A stretch of DNA of 64,000 nt. It comes from Aquisphaera giovannonii. GTDB taxonomy: Bacteria > Planctomycetota > Planctomycetia > Isosphaerales > Isosphaeraceae. The notes under the pieces were generated by a model. That model was not told the origin of the DNA. It did not search any database and was given only the letters and a program-made list of their open reading frames with translations. Position 1 is the stretch's first letter. Each line of letters starts with the position of its first letter. Below, piece by piece: positions 56,321 to 64,000 of this stretch. The stretch lies in NCBI RefSeq assembly GCF_008087625.1, contig NZ_CP042997.1, positions 2,604,001-2,668,000 on the forward strand, given 5' to 3'. Position numbers and translations under genes: made by a program.

Positions 56321-56638
56321 TCAGGACGCCGCGCCGACGAGGAGCTCATGCCGGCTGGAGGCGTCGGCATGGTCATCCGCGAGGAGCCCGAGGAGGCCGC
56401 CGCTGGGGATGCTGGCGATCTGGATGAAGTTCAGCGGGCCGGGGAAGAGGCCCGGCTGCTGGAGGACCAGCAGGCCGAAGGGCGAATCCTGGTTGGGGCG
56501 GGCGGGGCGATCGCTGTCGGACCGCAGCACCCGGCCCCGGAGGATCGCCCCGGAGCAGGTCACCTGGACGAGCGGATGATCGGTCCCCTGATGCTGGCGG
56601 ATCTCACTCAGGACCGCCTGGCATTGTTCGAAAGTCAT
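56321..56638 (-). CDS. Small hypothetical protein
   Basis: The 105-residue product starts MTFEQCQAVLSEIRQHQGTD at an ATG with AGGAAGG about 6 bases upstream. Residues about 25-75 may form a small beta domain (VTCSGAILRGRVLRSDSDRP, FGLLVLQQPGLFPGPLNFIQ). The family is not known to me. A good ribosome site and a terminator just downstream support it as a real single-gene unit. Confidence 0.65.
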   Translation of the reverse strand: MTFEQCQAVLSEIRQHQGTDHPLVQVTCSGAILRGRVLRSDSDRPARPNQDSPFGLLVLQQPGLFPGPLNFIQIASIPSGGLLGLLADDHADASSRHELLVGAAS

Positions 56639-56967
56639 GGTCTACCTTCCTGGCGAGCGACGGACCTGAGGCGATGAGCCCGTCTCGTACGGGCGTCGAC
56701 GACTCGCCACGCGGCGGCCGAACCATCATGGCTCGGCTGGAGGAGAGGTCGCGTGGCATGGTCCATGTCAGCGGGCCTATTCTGAAGATCGGAGTTGGGG
56801 CGTCAAGATCGACAGATTTGCCCGGCGGTTTGTCCGCGTTGACCACGCGGCGGTTTTATGCCACAACTCCGAGCAGCCGGGTGTCGATATTTATATTGTA
56901 CGCTTCCCGGCGAGGATCGTTTGCCGGTCTGATGCAGAAAATCACGCCTCCGGATGAGGAGCCACGG
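56639..56967. other. Intergenic region with an AT-rich patch
   Basis: This divergent region of 329 bases lies between the small hypothetical gene and the FAD oxidoreductase. The stretch around 56886-56905 (GATATTTATATTGTAC) is markedly AT-rich for this genome and contains a possible -10 box TATATT at 56892, but I see no matching -35 box. It is a candidate promoter zone for the plus-strand gene. Confidence 0.45.
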
Positions 56968-58551
56968 ATGGGCATGGATTCGCCCCAGTCGCAGAAGGTT
57001 CGCGGCGGTTCCCTGCCCCACCAGTGGACCCGCGTCGAGGATCCGGGGGCCGAGTCCGTCGTCGCCGCGTACGAGACCGTCATCGCCGGCGGCGGCCCCG
57101 CGGGGCTCACCGCCGCCTACGAGCTGGCCAAGCACGGCCGGGCCGCCGTGGTCCTGGAGGCCGACCGGCGGATGGTCGGGGGCATCAGCCGGACCGACGA
57201 GTACAAGGGCTATCGGTTCGACATCGGCGGCCACCGGTTCTTCTCCAAGAGCGGCGAGGTCAACGCCCTCTGGAGGGAGATCCTGGGCGGCGAGTTCGTC
57301 ACGCGCTCGCGGCTGAGCCGTATCTACTACCGCCGCAAGTTCTACTACTATCCGCTGCGGCCCGTGGACGCGCTCTGGAAGCTCGGCCCGTGGCGCGCGG
57401 CCCGCATCCTGATCAGCTACCTCAAGGCGCGGATGCGCCCGATCACGCCGGAACGCTCCTTCGAAGACTGGGTCGTCAACCGCTTCGGCCGGGAGCTGTT
57501 CTCGATCTTCTTCAAGTCCTACACGGAGAAGGTCTGGGGGACGCCGACCAGCGAGATCTCCGCGGACTGGGCCGCCCAGCGGATCAAGGGCCTCAGCCTG
57601 ACGAAGGCGGTCCTCGGGGCGCTCTTCGGCGGGCGCAAGTCGAGGCGGGGCGAGGTCATCAAGACGCTCATCGAGGAGTTCCAGTACCCCCGGCTGGGCC
57701 CCGGGCAGATGTGGGAGACCGCCCGCGACCGGATCCGGGAACTGGGCGGGGCGGTGCACATGGACCGCCGGGTGGACCGCATCGAGCACGACGGCTCCCG
57801 CGTCAACGCCTTCCTCGTCACCGATTCCGCCGGCCGCCGCTCCCGCTACACCGGCCAGCATTTCCTCTCCACGATGCCCGTCCGCGACCTGATCCGCGCC
57901 ATGGACCCGCCCGCACCGCCCGAGGTGCGACGGGCGGCGGAATCGCTCCGCTACCGCGACTTCCTCAGCGTGGTCCTCATCGTGGACCGGGCGGAGACCT
58001 TCCCGGATACCTGGATCTACATCCACGAGCCGGACGTCCTCGTCGGCCGCATCCAGAACTTCAAGAACTGGTCCCCCGACATGGTGCCGGACCAATCCCG
58101 GTCCAGCCTGGGGATGGAATACTTCTGCTTCGAGGGGGACGACCTCTGGACGAGGTCCGACGCCGACCTCGTCGAGCTGGGCCGCCGCGAGATCGACCTC
58201 ATCGGGCTGGCCAGGGCCGAGGACGTGGTGGACGGCTGCGTCGTCCGGATGCCCAAGGCCTATCCGGTCTATGACGACGCCTACCAGGAGCACCTGGCCG
58301 TCATCAGGCGTTGGCTGTCGGGCCTCGGCAACCTGGAGCTGGCGGGCCGGAACGGGATGCACAAGTACAACAACCAGGACCACTCCATGATGACGGCGCT
58401 CCTCGCGGCGCGGAACATCCTGGGCCTGGGGCGGTACGACACCTGGAAGGTCAACACGGACGCGGAATACCACGAGGACGGCGAAGGCCCCGGCTCCGAC
58501 CGGACCGGCAGGCTCGTCCCTCGCCGCGTCGCCGCGGCCGACCTCGCCTGA
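56968..58551 (+). CDS. FAD-dependent oxidoreductase of the protoporphyrinogen oxidase/UDP-galactopyranose mutase-like group
   Basis: The ATG at 56968 has GAGGAG seven bases upstream. The 527-residue protein starts its FAD domain with VIAGGGPAGLTAAYELAKHG and continues VLEADRRMVGGISRTDEYKG and FDIGGHRFFSKSGEVNALWR, the hallmarks of amine oxidase-like flavoproteins related to UDP-galactopyranose mutase and glycosyl-lipid enzymes. The C-terminal AGRNGMHKYNNQDHSMMTAL is typical of this subgroup. It has no signal peptide. A role in cell-envelope sugar or lipid biosynthesis is possible, but not shown. A STAS gene converges from the other strand 25 bases later. Confidence 0.86.
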   Translation: MGMDSPQSQKVRGGSLPHQWTRVEDPGAESVVAAYETVIAGGGPAGLTAAYELAKHGRAAVVLEADRRMVGGISRTDEYKGYRFDIGGHRFFSKSGEVNALWREILGGEFVTRSRLSRIYYRRKFYYYPLRPVDALWKLGPWRAARILISYLKARMRPITPERSFEDWVVNRFGRELFSIFFKSYTEKVWGTPTSEISADWAAQRIKGLSLTKAVLGALFGGRKSRRGEVIKTLIEEFQYPRLGPGQMWETARDRIRELGGAVHMDRRVDRIEHDGSRVNAFLVTDSAGRRSRYTGQHFLSTMPVRDLIRAMDPPAPPEVRRAAESLRYRDFLSVVLIVDRAETFPDTWIYIHEPDVLVGRIQNFKNWSPDMVPDQSRSSLGMEYFCFEGDDLWTRSDADLVELGRREIDLIGLARAEDVVDGCVVRMPKAYPVYDDAYQEHLAVIRRWLSGLGNLELAGRNGMHKYNNQDHSMMTALLAARNILGLGRYDTWKVNTDAEYHEDGEGPGSDRTGRLVPRRVAAADLA

Positions 58552-58576
58552 GTCCACCCGCGGGACGCGCCCCCGG

Positions 58577-58945
58577 TCAGAACTTCTTCAGCGCAGAGGG
58601 CTCGTCGGGATAGACCTCGAAGAGCTTGTCGAACTGGCTGATCTTGAAGGCCTCCATGACCGGCGGGCGGAGGCAGCAGAGGCGGACCTTGCCCTTGCTC
58701 TCCTGCATCTTGCGGTTCAGCCGGACGAGCTGGGCGAGCATCGCGCTCGACATGTAGCCGGCATTGTAGAGGTTCAGGACGACCTTCCTGTACTTCTTCG
58801 CCTCCAACAGGCCGAGCAGCTCCCCGGCGAGGCTCTCCACCTTGTCGCCCTCGATCATCGACGCGGACTCGAGGAAGGTGATGACGGCGACGCCGTCCAC
58901 CTCCTTCACCGACAGATATTGGAAGCCAGGGCGTCCCGCGGGCAT
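58577..58945 (-). CDS. STAS-domain anti-sigma-antagonist-like protein
   Basis: The start at 58945 (MPAGRPGFQYLSVKEVDGVA) gives a single-domain STAS protein of 122 residues, the usual size. The pattern AVITFLESASMIEGDKVESL, then KVVLNLYNAGYMSSAMLAQL, carries the conserved serine pair that is phosphorylated in SpoIIAA-like antagonists. It would regulate a partner-switching kinase and a sigma factor or other output. No such kinase is adjacent. A 34-codon upstream extension is not conserved. Confidence 0.85.
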   Translation of the reverse strand: MPAGRPGFQYLSVKEVDGVAVITFLESASMIEGDKVESLAGELLGLLEAKKYRKVVLNLYNAGYMSSAMLAQLVRLNRKMQESKGKVRLCCLRPPVMEAFKISQFDKLFEVYPDEPSALKKF

Positions 58946-59260
58946 GGTCGTGACTCCGTCGCCGTGGAGGGCATCGGGCGCCTCCGGGCCGTCGACCGTC
59001 GGCCCGACCGCGCCTCGACGCAACGAAGCGAGATAGCCAGTTGACATCGATGATACGCCAGCCCATAGGGCGGTTGCTACCGCGCGCTTGTTTTATGGTT
59101 GACGAGGAGGAGAGAATTACCGAAGGCCAGGTCATGCGCATGGTTACGCCCGACTCGCAAGCATGAGGCCCGGCAGGGCGGCTTCAAGTTTGCGGACCGA
59201 ACTTCGGGCGGCACTGTCGGCCCCGACGAACCCTCCTGAAGCCGGAACGAGGCCCAGCCC
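58946..59260. other. Divergent intergenic region
   Basis: This region of 315 bases lies between the STAS gene and the RND adaptor gene, and both promoters must lie here. A TTGACATCGATGATAC segment (59041-59056) and an AT-richer stretch at 59089-59120 stand out, but no spaced -35/-10 pair is convincing. Confidence 0.4.
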
Positions 59261-60712
59261 ATGAGCGTCGAGACGCTGTACGATCGGAAGAGTGCGGCCC
59301 AGCCCGCGAAGGGCGTTCGCCGAGGGACGCGGCCATGGCGATGGGCGCTCGGGTCGCTGGCCCTCGCGGCGATTGCGGGCGGGATCTACGTGGCCTCGCG
59401 GGGCAGGGAAGGGCAGGCGGCGCCGGCCGCCGGCCAGGAGCATGGCAGGGCGGGCGAGCCGTCGGGCCGCGTCGTCAAGGTCGCCACGCCGCGACACGGC
59501 GGGCTCGAACGGTCGTCGGACCAGCCCGGGACGATCCGCGGGTTCGACTTCGCGCCACTCTATGCGAAGGTGTCCGGATACCTCAAGGCGATGAACGTCG
59601 ACCGCGGCGACCGCGTCAAGGCCGGGCAGGTGCTGGCCGAGATCTACGACCCCGAGCTCGATGTGGCCGTGCTCCAGGCCCAGGCGCAGCTCCAGCATGC
59701 CGAGGCGCAGGTGAGGCAGTCCGAGGCGAAGTTGAAGACGGCCAGGGCCGGCGTGGATGCCGCCAACGCGAAGCTCGAGCAGTCCCATTCCATGCTGGAA
59801 GAGGCCGTCGCGCAGCGGACGTACCGCAAGAAGGCCCTGGACCGGCTGACGGAGCTCGCGAGGCGGAACGCGGTCGAGCAGCGGCTCGTGGACGAGGCCG
59901 AGGACCAGTACATGGCCTCGATGGCGTCCGAGCACGGCGCCCAGTCCGGGATCACCACGGCGCAGGCCCAGGTGCTGGAGGCGAACGCGGACGTCGACCT
60001 CGCCCAGGCGGACCTGGTCACCGCAAAGGCCCAGGTCGCCGTCGCCGAGGCGAACGTGAAGAAGGCCAAGGTGTTCGTCGAGTACGAGAAGGTGACCGCC
60101 CCATTCGACGGCGTCATCACCACCCGCGGCGACGGCGTTCACGTCGGGGCCTTCATCCGGGCGGCGAATGAAGGGGGCATGACGGAGCCCCTGCTCACCG
60201 TCTCGCGGACGGACAAGATGAGGACGATCGTGGAGCTGCCGGACACGGATGCCCCGCACTGCAACGTCGGCGACCCCGCGTCGGTGCGGATCGCGACCCT
60301 CGCCGGGCGCGTCTTCAAGGCCTCGATCAGCCGGATCTCCGAGTCCGAGGACCTGAAGACCCGGACCATGCGGGTCGAGGTGGACCTGGACAACAAGGAG
60401 GGCGTGCTCCGGGACGGCATGTTCGGCCGCGTGCTCATCGAGCTGGAGCCGCCGACCAAGAATCTGACGATCCCGTCGACGTGCCTGCTGGAACGTGGCG
60501 AGGGCGGCAAGGGGGCCGTGTTCGTCGTCCAGGACGGCAAGGTCAAGCGGAAGCAGGTCCGCGCGGGCATGGACAACGGTCGGCTGGTCGAGATCCTGGA
60601 CGGGCTGTCCGAGAAGGATGAAGTCGTCGCGGAGGTCACGGCCTCCCTCACCGAAGGCCTGCCGGTCAAGCCGGAGCCCGTGAAGGTCGCCGGGGGGGGT
60701 CCTGCGGAATGA
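59261..60712 (+). CDS. RND efflux periplasmic adaptor (HlyD family), orphan
   Basis: The 483-residue adaptor has a membrane anchor at about residues 28-47 (ALGSLALAAIAGGIYVASRG), lipoyl halves YAKVSGYLKAMNVDRGDRVK and FDGVITTRGDGVHVGAFIRA, and a coiled-coil hairpin at about 125-255. The beta-barrel and MP domain end KRKQVRAGMDNGRLVEILDG. It differs from the adaptor at 7254-8633 in having an uncleaved anchor instead of a lipoprotein signal. No pump or channel gene is next to it, so it must serve a transporter encoded elsewhere or form a new module with the surface protein that follows. Confidence 0.88.
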   Translation: MSVETLYDRKSAAQPAKGVRRGTRPWRWALGSLALAAIAGGIYVASRGREGQAAPAAGQEHGRAGEPSGRVVKVATPRHGGLERSSDQPGTIRGFDFAPLYAKVSGYLKAMNVDRGDRVKAGQVLAEIYDPELDVAVLQAQAQLQHAEAQVRQSEAKLKTARAGVDAANAKLEQSHSMLEEAVAQRTYRKKALDRLTELARRNAVEQRLVDEAEDQYMASMASEHGAQSGITTAQAQVLEANADVDLAQADLVTAKAQVAVAEANVKKAKVFVEYEKVTAPFDGVITTRGDGVHVGAFIRAANEGGMTEPLLTVSRTDKMRTIVELPDTDAPHCNVGDPASVRIATLAGRVFKASISRISESEDLKTRTMRVEVDLDNKEGVLRDGMFGRVLIELEPPTKNLTIPSTCLLERGEGGKGAVFVVQDGKVKRKQVRAGMDNGRLVEILDGLSEKDEVVAEVTASLTEGLPVKPEPVKVAGGGPAE

Positions 60713-60824
60713 TCCGGGGGCGGCCCGCCCGGCGGCCGGACTCGTGGCGGAATCGCTCGCCGCGGACGCCGATATCCGGGGTGGACCCTGTCTCCGTCCC
60801 GGTTCGTCGTCGCGGAGTTCTCGC

Positions 60825-61787
60825 ATGGATCGCGTCCGGAAGGCCAGCCGTCGTCGTTGCTCGTTCGAGGCCCTCGAGACCCGTCTCGCCCTGAGCACGA
60901 CGCCGGCGAATGTCATCGGCGAGGCCGCGGGGACGATTGCCCGCCCCGGGGCGGTCGGCCGTACGACGGCGGCCGTGAGTCCGGCCAACCTGAATGCCCA
61001 TAGGAAGTCGACCCTGTTCGGGCTGTTCGTCAGCCCCAACCCCGGGACCGGCCTTCGGCCGCGGATTGTGGCCGCGACCGGTGCCGCGGGGCATGCCCGC
61101 CCGATCGCACACGGCCGGGTCTATGGATTCCGCGGCTCGGCGACGACGGTCGCCTTCACGACGGCCTCGGCCCCCGGCTCGCTCACGACCGAGACCACCG
61201 GGGCGGGCGGGACTTCCGGGGGATACCAGGCCCAGACCACCCTGATCGGCGACGTCAACGGAGACGGCAGGGTCGATTACTCGGACCTGCAAGCGTTCGC
61301 GCCGACCTACATGGCCAAGGCCGGCTCGGCGAATTACGACGCGGCCGCGGACTTCAACCACAACGGGATCATCAACCTGTACGACGCCAAGGTCCTCCTG
61401 CGGAACATGGCCCCGCTGACGAGGCGGGTGCCGCTGAACGTGAGCATGGCCATCGCTCCCCAGTTCGCCGCGCATTACCCGACTTCGCAGATCTCCGGCG
61501 GCGCGACGATGTACCGGGACTTCGAGATCGTCGGCCGTACCACCCCGGGCAGCCTCGTGATCCAGGATAATCACAAGGCGCGGCTCCCCGGCGGGACGCA
61601 GGCGTACAAGTTCACCGGGCCGGCGACGGCCGTGGGGGCGGACGGCACGTTCACCATCCGCGCCGAGAACAGCGAGGGGCTGAACAACAACGACTTCCTG
61701 ATCCTCGACCCGTTCGGGGGCCGGACCATCTTCGACTTCCCGGTCCTCTGGATCCCCTACGCGTCGGGACGCGTCGGGCGGGCCTGA
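60825..61787 (+). CDS. Surface protein with LEPR-XLL-like motif and type I dockerin-like domain
   Basis: The start at 60825 places the motif FEALETRLALS about 16 residues in, the planctomycete surface-protein type. Residues about 140-195 form a dockerin-like module with two EF-hand-like loops: GDVNGDGRVDYSDLQAF and DFNHNGIINLYDAKVLL. The C-terminal part (about 210-320) is a beta-rich domain of unknown type (YKFTGPATAVGADGTFTIRA). In planctomycetes such dockerins occur without cellulosomes, so a calcium-dependent surface assembly role is only inference. The last 31 bases overlap the end of the convergent TPR gene. Confidence 0.8.
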   Translation: MDRVRKASRRRCSFEALETRLALSTTPANVIGEAAGTIARPGAVGRTTAAVSPANLNAHRKSTLFGLFVSPNPGTGLRPRIVAATGAAGHARPIAHGRVYGFRGSATTVAFTTASAPGSLTTETTGAGGTSGGYQAQTTLIGDVNGDGRVDYSDLQAFAPTYMAKAGSANYDAAADFNHNGIINLYDAKVLLRNMAPLTRRVPLNVSMAIAPQFAAHYPTSQISGGATMYRDFEIVGRTTPGSLVIQDNHKARLPGGTQAYKFTGPATAVGADGTFTIRAENSEGLNNNDFLILDPFGGRTIFDFPVLWIPYASGRVGRA

Positions 61788-63418
61788 GCCTCCGCCAGGC
61801 CGAGCCGGCGGAGCTCCTGGACGGCCAGCGGATAGAGGGCATCCGTGGAAAGTCCGTGATCCCGGACCCACCGCAGGTCTTCCAGCCCGTCTTCCCGCCG
61901 CGACGACAAGGACTTCTTGAGCCCGATCATCAGGCGGGCCTGCGTCTGCTGGGCGGGCCCGTCGGCGGCGGCGAGCAGGCCCCGTTCGTCGGCCCGGTCC
62001 TTCAGGTAGTCGACGAGGTGGCCTTGCCACGCCCTGCCGCCGGCGAGCTTCTCCCCCATCTCGATGAAGCGGGCCGCATCGTCCTTGCGCCCGGACTTGC
62101 GAGCACCGAGGTAGCCCAGGATGGCCGTGTAGACGCCCAGCTCGTCCCGCGGGCCCACCTCACCGAGCAGGCGGGCGGCGTTGTCGCAGGCGGCGGCCGG
62201 GTCGGTCATCAGGGTGGCGATCAGCTTGTTGTAGCGGAGCCAGCGGTCGTTGGGCGCAAGCTCGATGGCGCGGTCGAAGTCGGCGCCGGCCCGCGTCACC
62301 TCACCCTTGATCAGGTGGACGATGCCGCGATTCAGATGGGCCCTGGGTCGATCCGGGGCGATGGCGATCGATCGATCCAGGTCCCTGAGGGCCCCGTCGA
62401 AGTCCTTCCTCCCGGCCCGCGCGATCCCGCGGTTGGTGTAGGCTCGGGCGAAGCGGGGGTTGCGCTCGATCGCCCGGTCGAAGTCCTGGATGGCGCGGTC
62501 GTATTCGTGCTTGGCGGACAACGCCCAGCCCCTGGCGTTGAACGCGAAGGGATCTTCGGGCGACAGGCGCAGGGCCTCGGTCTCGTCGGCGATGGTCTTG
62601 TCGTACTCCCCCTCGGCGAACCAGGCGATGCCGCGGTCGACGTACGCATCCTCGAAGTCGGGCTGGAGCTGGATCGCCTTGCTGCAATACTCGACGGCGC
62701 GATCGGCCTGCCCCTTGGAATAGAAGGCCCAGCCCAGGCGGTCGTAGGCCTGGGCGTCGTCGGGGCGGAGCCTCAGGCATGCCTCCAGGTCGGCGATGGC
62801 GTCGTCGAACCGCCCGCGGTCCAGGTAGCAGAGGGCGCGATCGAGGTAGGAGGCCGGCCTACCGGGCTCCACGGCCACCGCCCGCGAATGGTCGTCGATC
62901 GCGGCGTCGTATTCCTTGCGAGCGCGATGGAAGAGTCCCCGCCAGTTGTACGCCCAGGCATGCGACGGGTCGAGCCTGACGGCCTCGTCGTAATCCTGGA
63001 GCGCCTGATCGGGTTTGCCGAGGGCCTCGTACGCCTTCGCCCGCTTGATGTGGAGCAGGGGGTCGGCCGGCGAGGCGTGGATTTCGCCGGAGAAGAAGGG
63101 GACCGCCTCGTCCAGCCTCACGAGCTCGTCGGCCTTGGCCCACCCTCTCGCCCTGCCCGATTCGGCTTCGATCCACGTCCAACGGCCCTCGGTCGGGCCT
63201 TCCTTGTAGGTTTCGAGCTGTGTCGTCGGGACGATCGTCGAGCCGACGCGGAGAAGAAGCTCGGCATTCTTCTGCATCACCCGATGCTTCGAGTCCTCGC
63301 GACCATCGGCCGCGGCGGTCGAGACCGGAAGCAGGTTCGGCAAGACGTACGCCAGCATCGCCAAGGCAAGCCGCATCGGCCTCTTCAGCCCAATCATCAT
63401 CGTGCCCAATCGCTCCAT
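61757..63418 (-). CDS. Exported eight-TPR protein with SH3-like N-terminal domain
   Basis: The N terminus (GLKRPMRLALAMLAYVLPNL) is a signal peptide; the first ATG at 63418 is used. Residues about 45-105 resemble a bacterial SH3-like domain (LLRVGSTIVPTTQLETYKEG, ESGRARGWAKADELVRLDE). Eight TPR units of 34 residues run from about 118 to 390, followed by a non-repeat helical C-terminal part. The protein probably works in the periplasm as a scaffold. TPRs are of the most canonical type (A-Y-x-x-R-G-x-A). Its end overlaps the convergent dockerin gene by 31 bases. Confidence 0.88.
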   Translation of the reverse strand: MERLGTMMIGLKRPMRLALAMLAYVLPNLLPVSTAAADGREDSKHRVMQKNAELLLRVGSTIVPTTQLETYKEGPTEGRWTWIEAESGRARGWAKADELVRLDEAVPFFSGEIHASPADPLLHIKRAKAYEALGKPDQALQDYDEAVRLDPSHAWAYNWRGLFHRARKEYDAAIDDHSRAVAVEPGRPASYLDRALCYLDRGRFDDAIADLEACLRLRPDDAQAYDRLGWAFYSKGQADRAVEYCSKAIQLQPDFEDAYVDRGIAWFAEGEYDKTIADETEALRLSPEDPFAFNARGWALSAKHEYDRAIQDFDRAIERNPRFARAYTNRGIARAGRKDFDGALRDLDRSIAIAPDRPRAHLNRGIVHLIKGEVTRAGADFDRAIELAPNDRWLRYNKLIATLMTDPAAACDNAARLLGEVGPRDELGVYTAILGYLGARKSGRKDDAARFIEMGEKLAGGRAWQGHLVDYLKDRADERGLLAAADGPAQQTQARLMIGLKKSLSSRREDGLEDLRWVRDHGLSTDALYPLAVQELRRLGLAEAQARPTRPDA

Positions 63419-63732
63419 CTGGTGAGAGCGACTCTCCTGGGTTCAAGCCGCCGGACGACGGCGATCTCGACGCGGGGAAGGCGACCGCCGGGGCCCGGCG
63501 GCGGTGTCAGCGGGATATCCCCTCGCCGGGTCGTATGTTCGATCGAGGATGCTCGGATTATAGACCTCGGAACTCCTGTTTCTTTCAGGATTCCCTCACC
63601 GTCCGAACTCTTATCGTCGATACGATCAGGGGCACGCGAAAACTCGCGCCACATTTCCGGGCTTCCCTCGGGAGCCTCCAGGGGCCGCCGGCCCGGGACG
63701 TTTCGAGTCCCGGCCAACTCGGTGAGGGATGG
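63419..63732. other. Divergent intergenic region
   Basis: This region of 314 bases lies between the TPR gene and the partial gene at the right edge. It holds small inverted pieces (for example CCTGTTTCTTTCAGG around 63569) but no element or promoter I can support. Composition is less GC-extreme than in genes. Confidence 0.4.
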
Positions 63733-64000
63733 ATGCCGACGCGAGCTCGTCCATGCTGGCTGATCATATTGACACGCCGGACCCGGGTTAGCTTGGTCGC
63801 GGTCGCCTTGATGATTCTGAGCACGTCGCGTGCCGCAAGGGCGGACGAACCCATCGCCGGGCACGCTGAATCGAAGGCCTCCGATGAGAAGTCCGATCCC
63901 TCGACGGCCGCGGGCGGCCCGGCGCTCGAGGATCGACTGCGGCGGATGGAAGAGGCCTACCGGGCGATGGAGGAGTCCAATCGCAGGATCCAGCGGCAGT
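63733..64000 (+). CDS. Exported coiled-coil protein, N-terminal part only
   Basis: The reading frame starts at an ATG with GAGGG four bases upstream and runs out of the window. Residues 1-37 form a signal peptide (VSLVAVALMILSTSRAARAD). They are followed by a Gly/Ser linker and a charged helix (LEDRLRRMEEAYRAMEESNR, then RIQRQ). An alternative start is a TTG at 63769. N-terminal coiled coils of this kind precede OprO/OprP-type porin barrels in many planctomycete outer-membrane proteins. The barrel itself, if present, lies outside the window. Confidence 0.6.
   Translation, partial: MPTRARPCWLIILTRRTRVSLVAVALMILSTSRAARADEPIAGHAESKASDEKSDPSTAAGGPALEDRLRRMEEAYRAMEESNRRIQRQ

Overview
The window looks like chromosomal DNA of a planctomycete, most likely family Isosphaeraceae. 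This is inferred from the very high GC content, secreted proteins carrying an N-terminal LEPR-XLL-like motif, an ECF sigma factor fused to an anti-sigma-like domain, Tat-exported metallophosphoesterase, HAD and Gfo/Idh/MocA proteins, and GH38/GH57 enzymes without a starch-utilisation context. Genes are mostly tightly packed short operons. I see no rRNA, CRISPR array, phage or intact insertion sequence.

Layout. 0-5 kb (all minus): the start of a membrane protein cut by the left edge, a lipoprotein, a secreted protein, a metallophosphoesterase followed by a sigma/anti-sigma fusion, and a HAD dehalogenase. 5.5-11.9 kb (minus): a complete tripartite RND efflux operon (pump, adaptor, outer-membrane channel). 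12-18.3 kb (minus): a divergent GH38-like protein, YceH, an AhpD-like protein and a large conserved protein whose coding sequence carries a palindromic repeat. 18.4-19.0 kb: a 178-bp multi-hairpin element, then tRNA-Ile(GAU) with its own promoter and terminator. 19-20.5 kb (minus): three small genes including a CheY-like regulator.

20.8-31.7 kb (plus): respiratory complex I genes, with nuoB, nuoC and nuoD fused into one reading frame, then nuoI, then a surface Calx-beta protein and a small protein, then nuoA-H-J-K-N. NuoE/F/G and the antiporter-like NuoL/M are not here, so the complex must be completed by genes elsewhere or is a reduced form. A HEPN-like protein follows. 32.2-36.3 kb (minus): a trehalose synthase/phosphatase fusion, a Na+/H+ antiporter and a winged-helix regulator, suggestive of osmotic stress. 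36.8-39.1 kb: a histidine kinase/NarL-type regulator pair, then a decayed Uma2 nuclease gene.

39.8-51.2 kb: carbohydrate and redox metabolism. A Gfo/Idh/MocA oxidoreductase stands opposite a cupin/SDR pair. A six-gene minus-strand run follows: class II aldolase-like protein, E2, E1-alpha, E1-beta of a 2-oxoacid dehydrogenase, a large secreted protein of unknown function, and an exported GH38 alpha-mannosidase. Both the aldolase-like protein and the E2 lack a canonical catalytic residue, which makes this the most unusual metabolic cluster in the window. 51.4-56.2 kb (plus): a LarA-like racemase, a YgfZ-like protein and a GH57/DUF3536 enzyme. 56.3-64 kb: a small protein, an FAD oxidoreductase, a STAS protein, a second RND adaptor, a dockerin-bearing surface protein, an eight-TPR exported protein and the start of a probable exported coiled-coil protein cut by the right edge.
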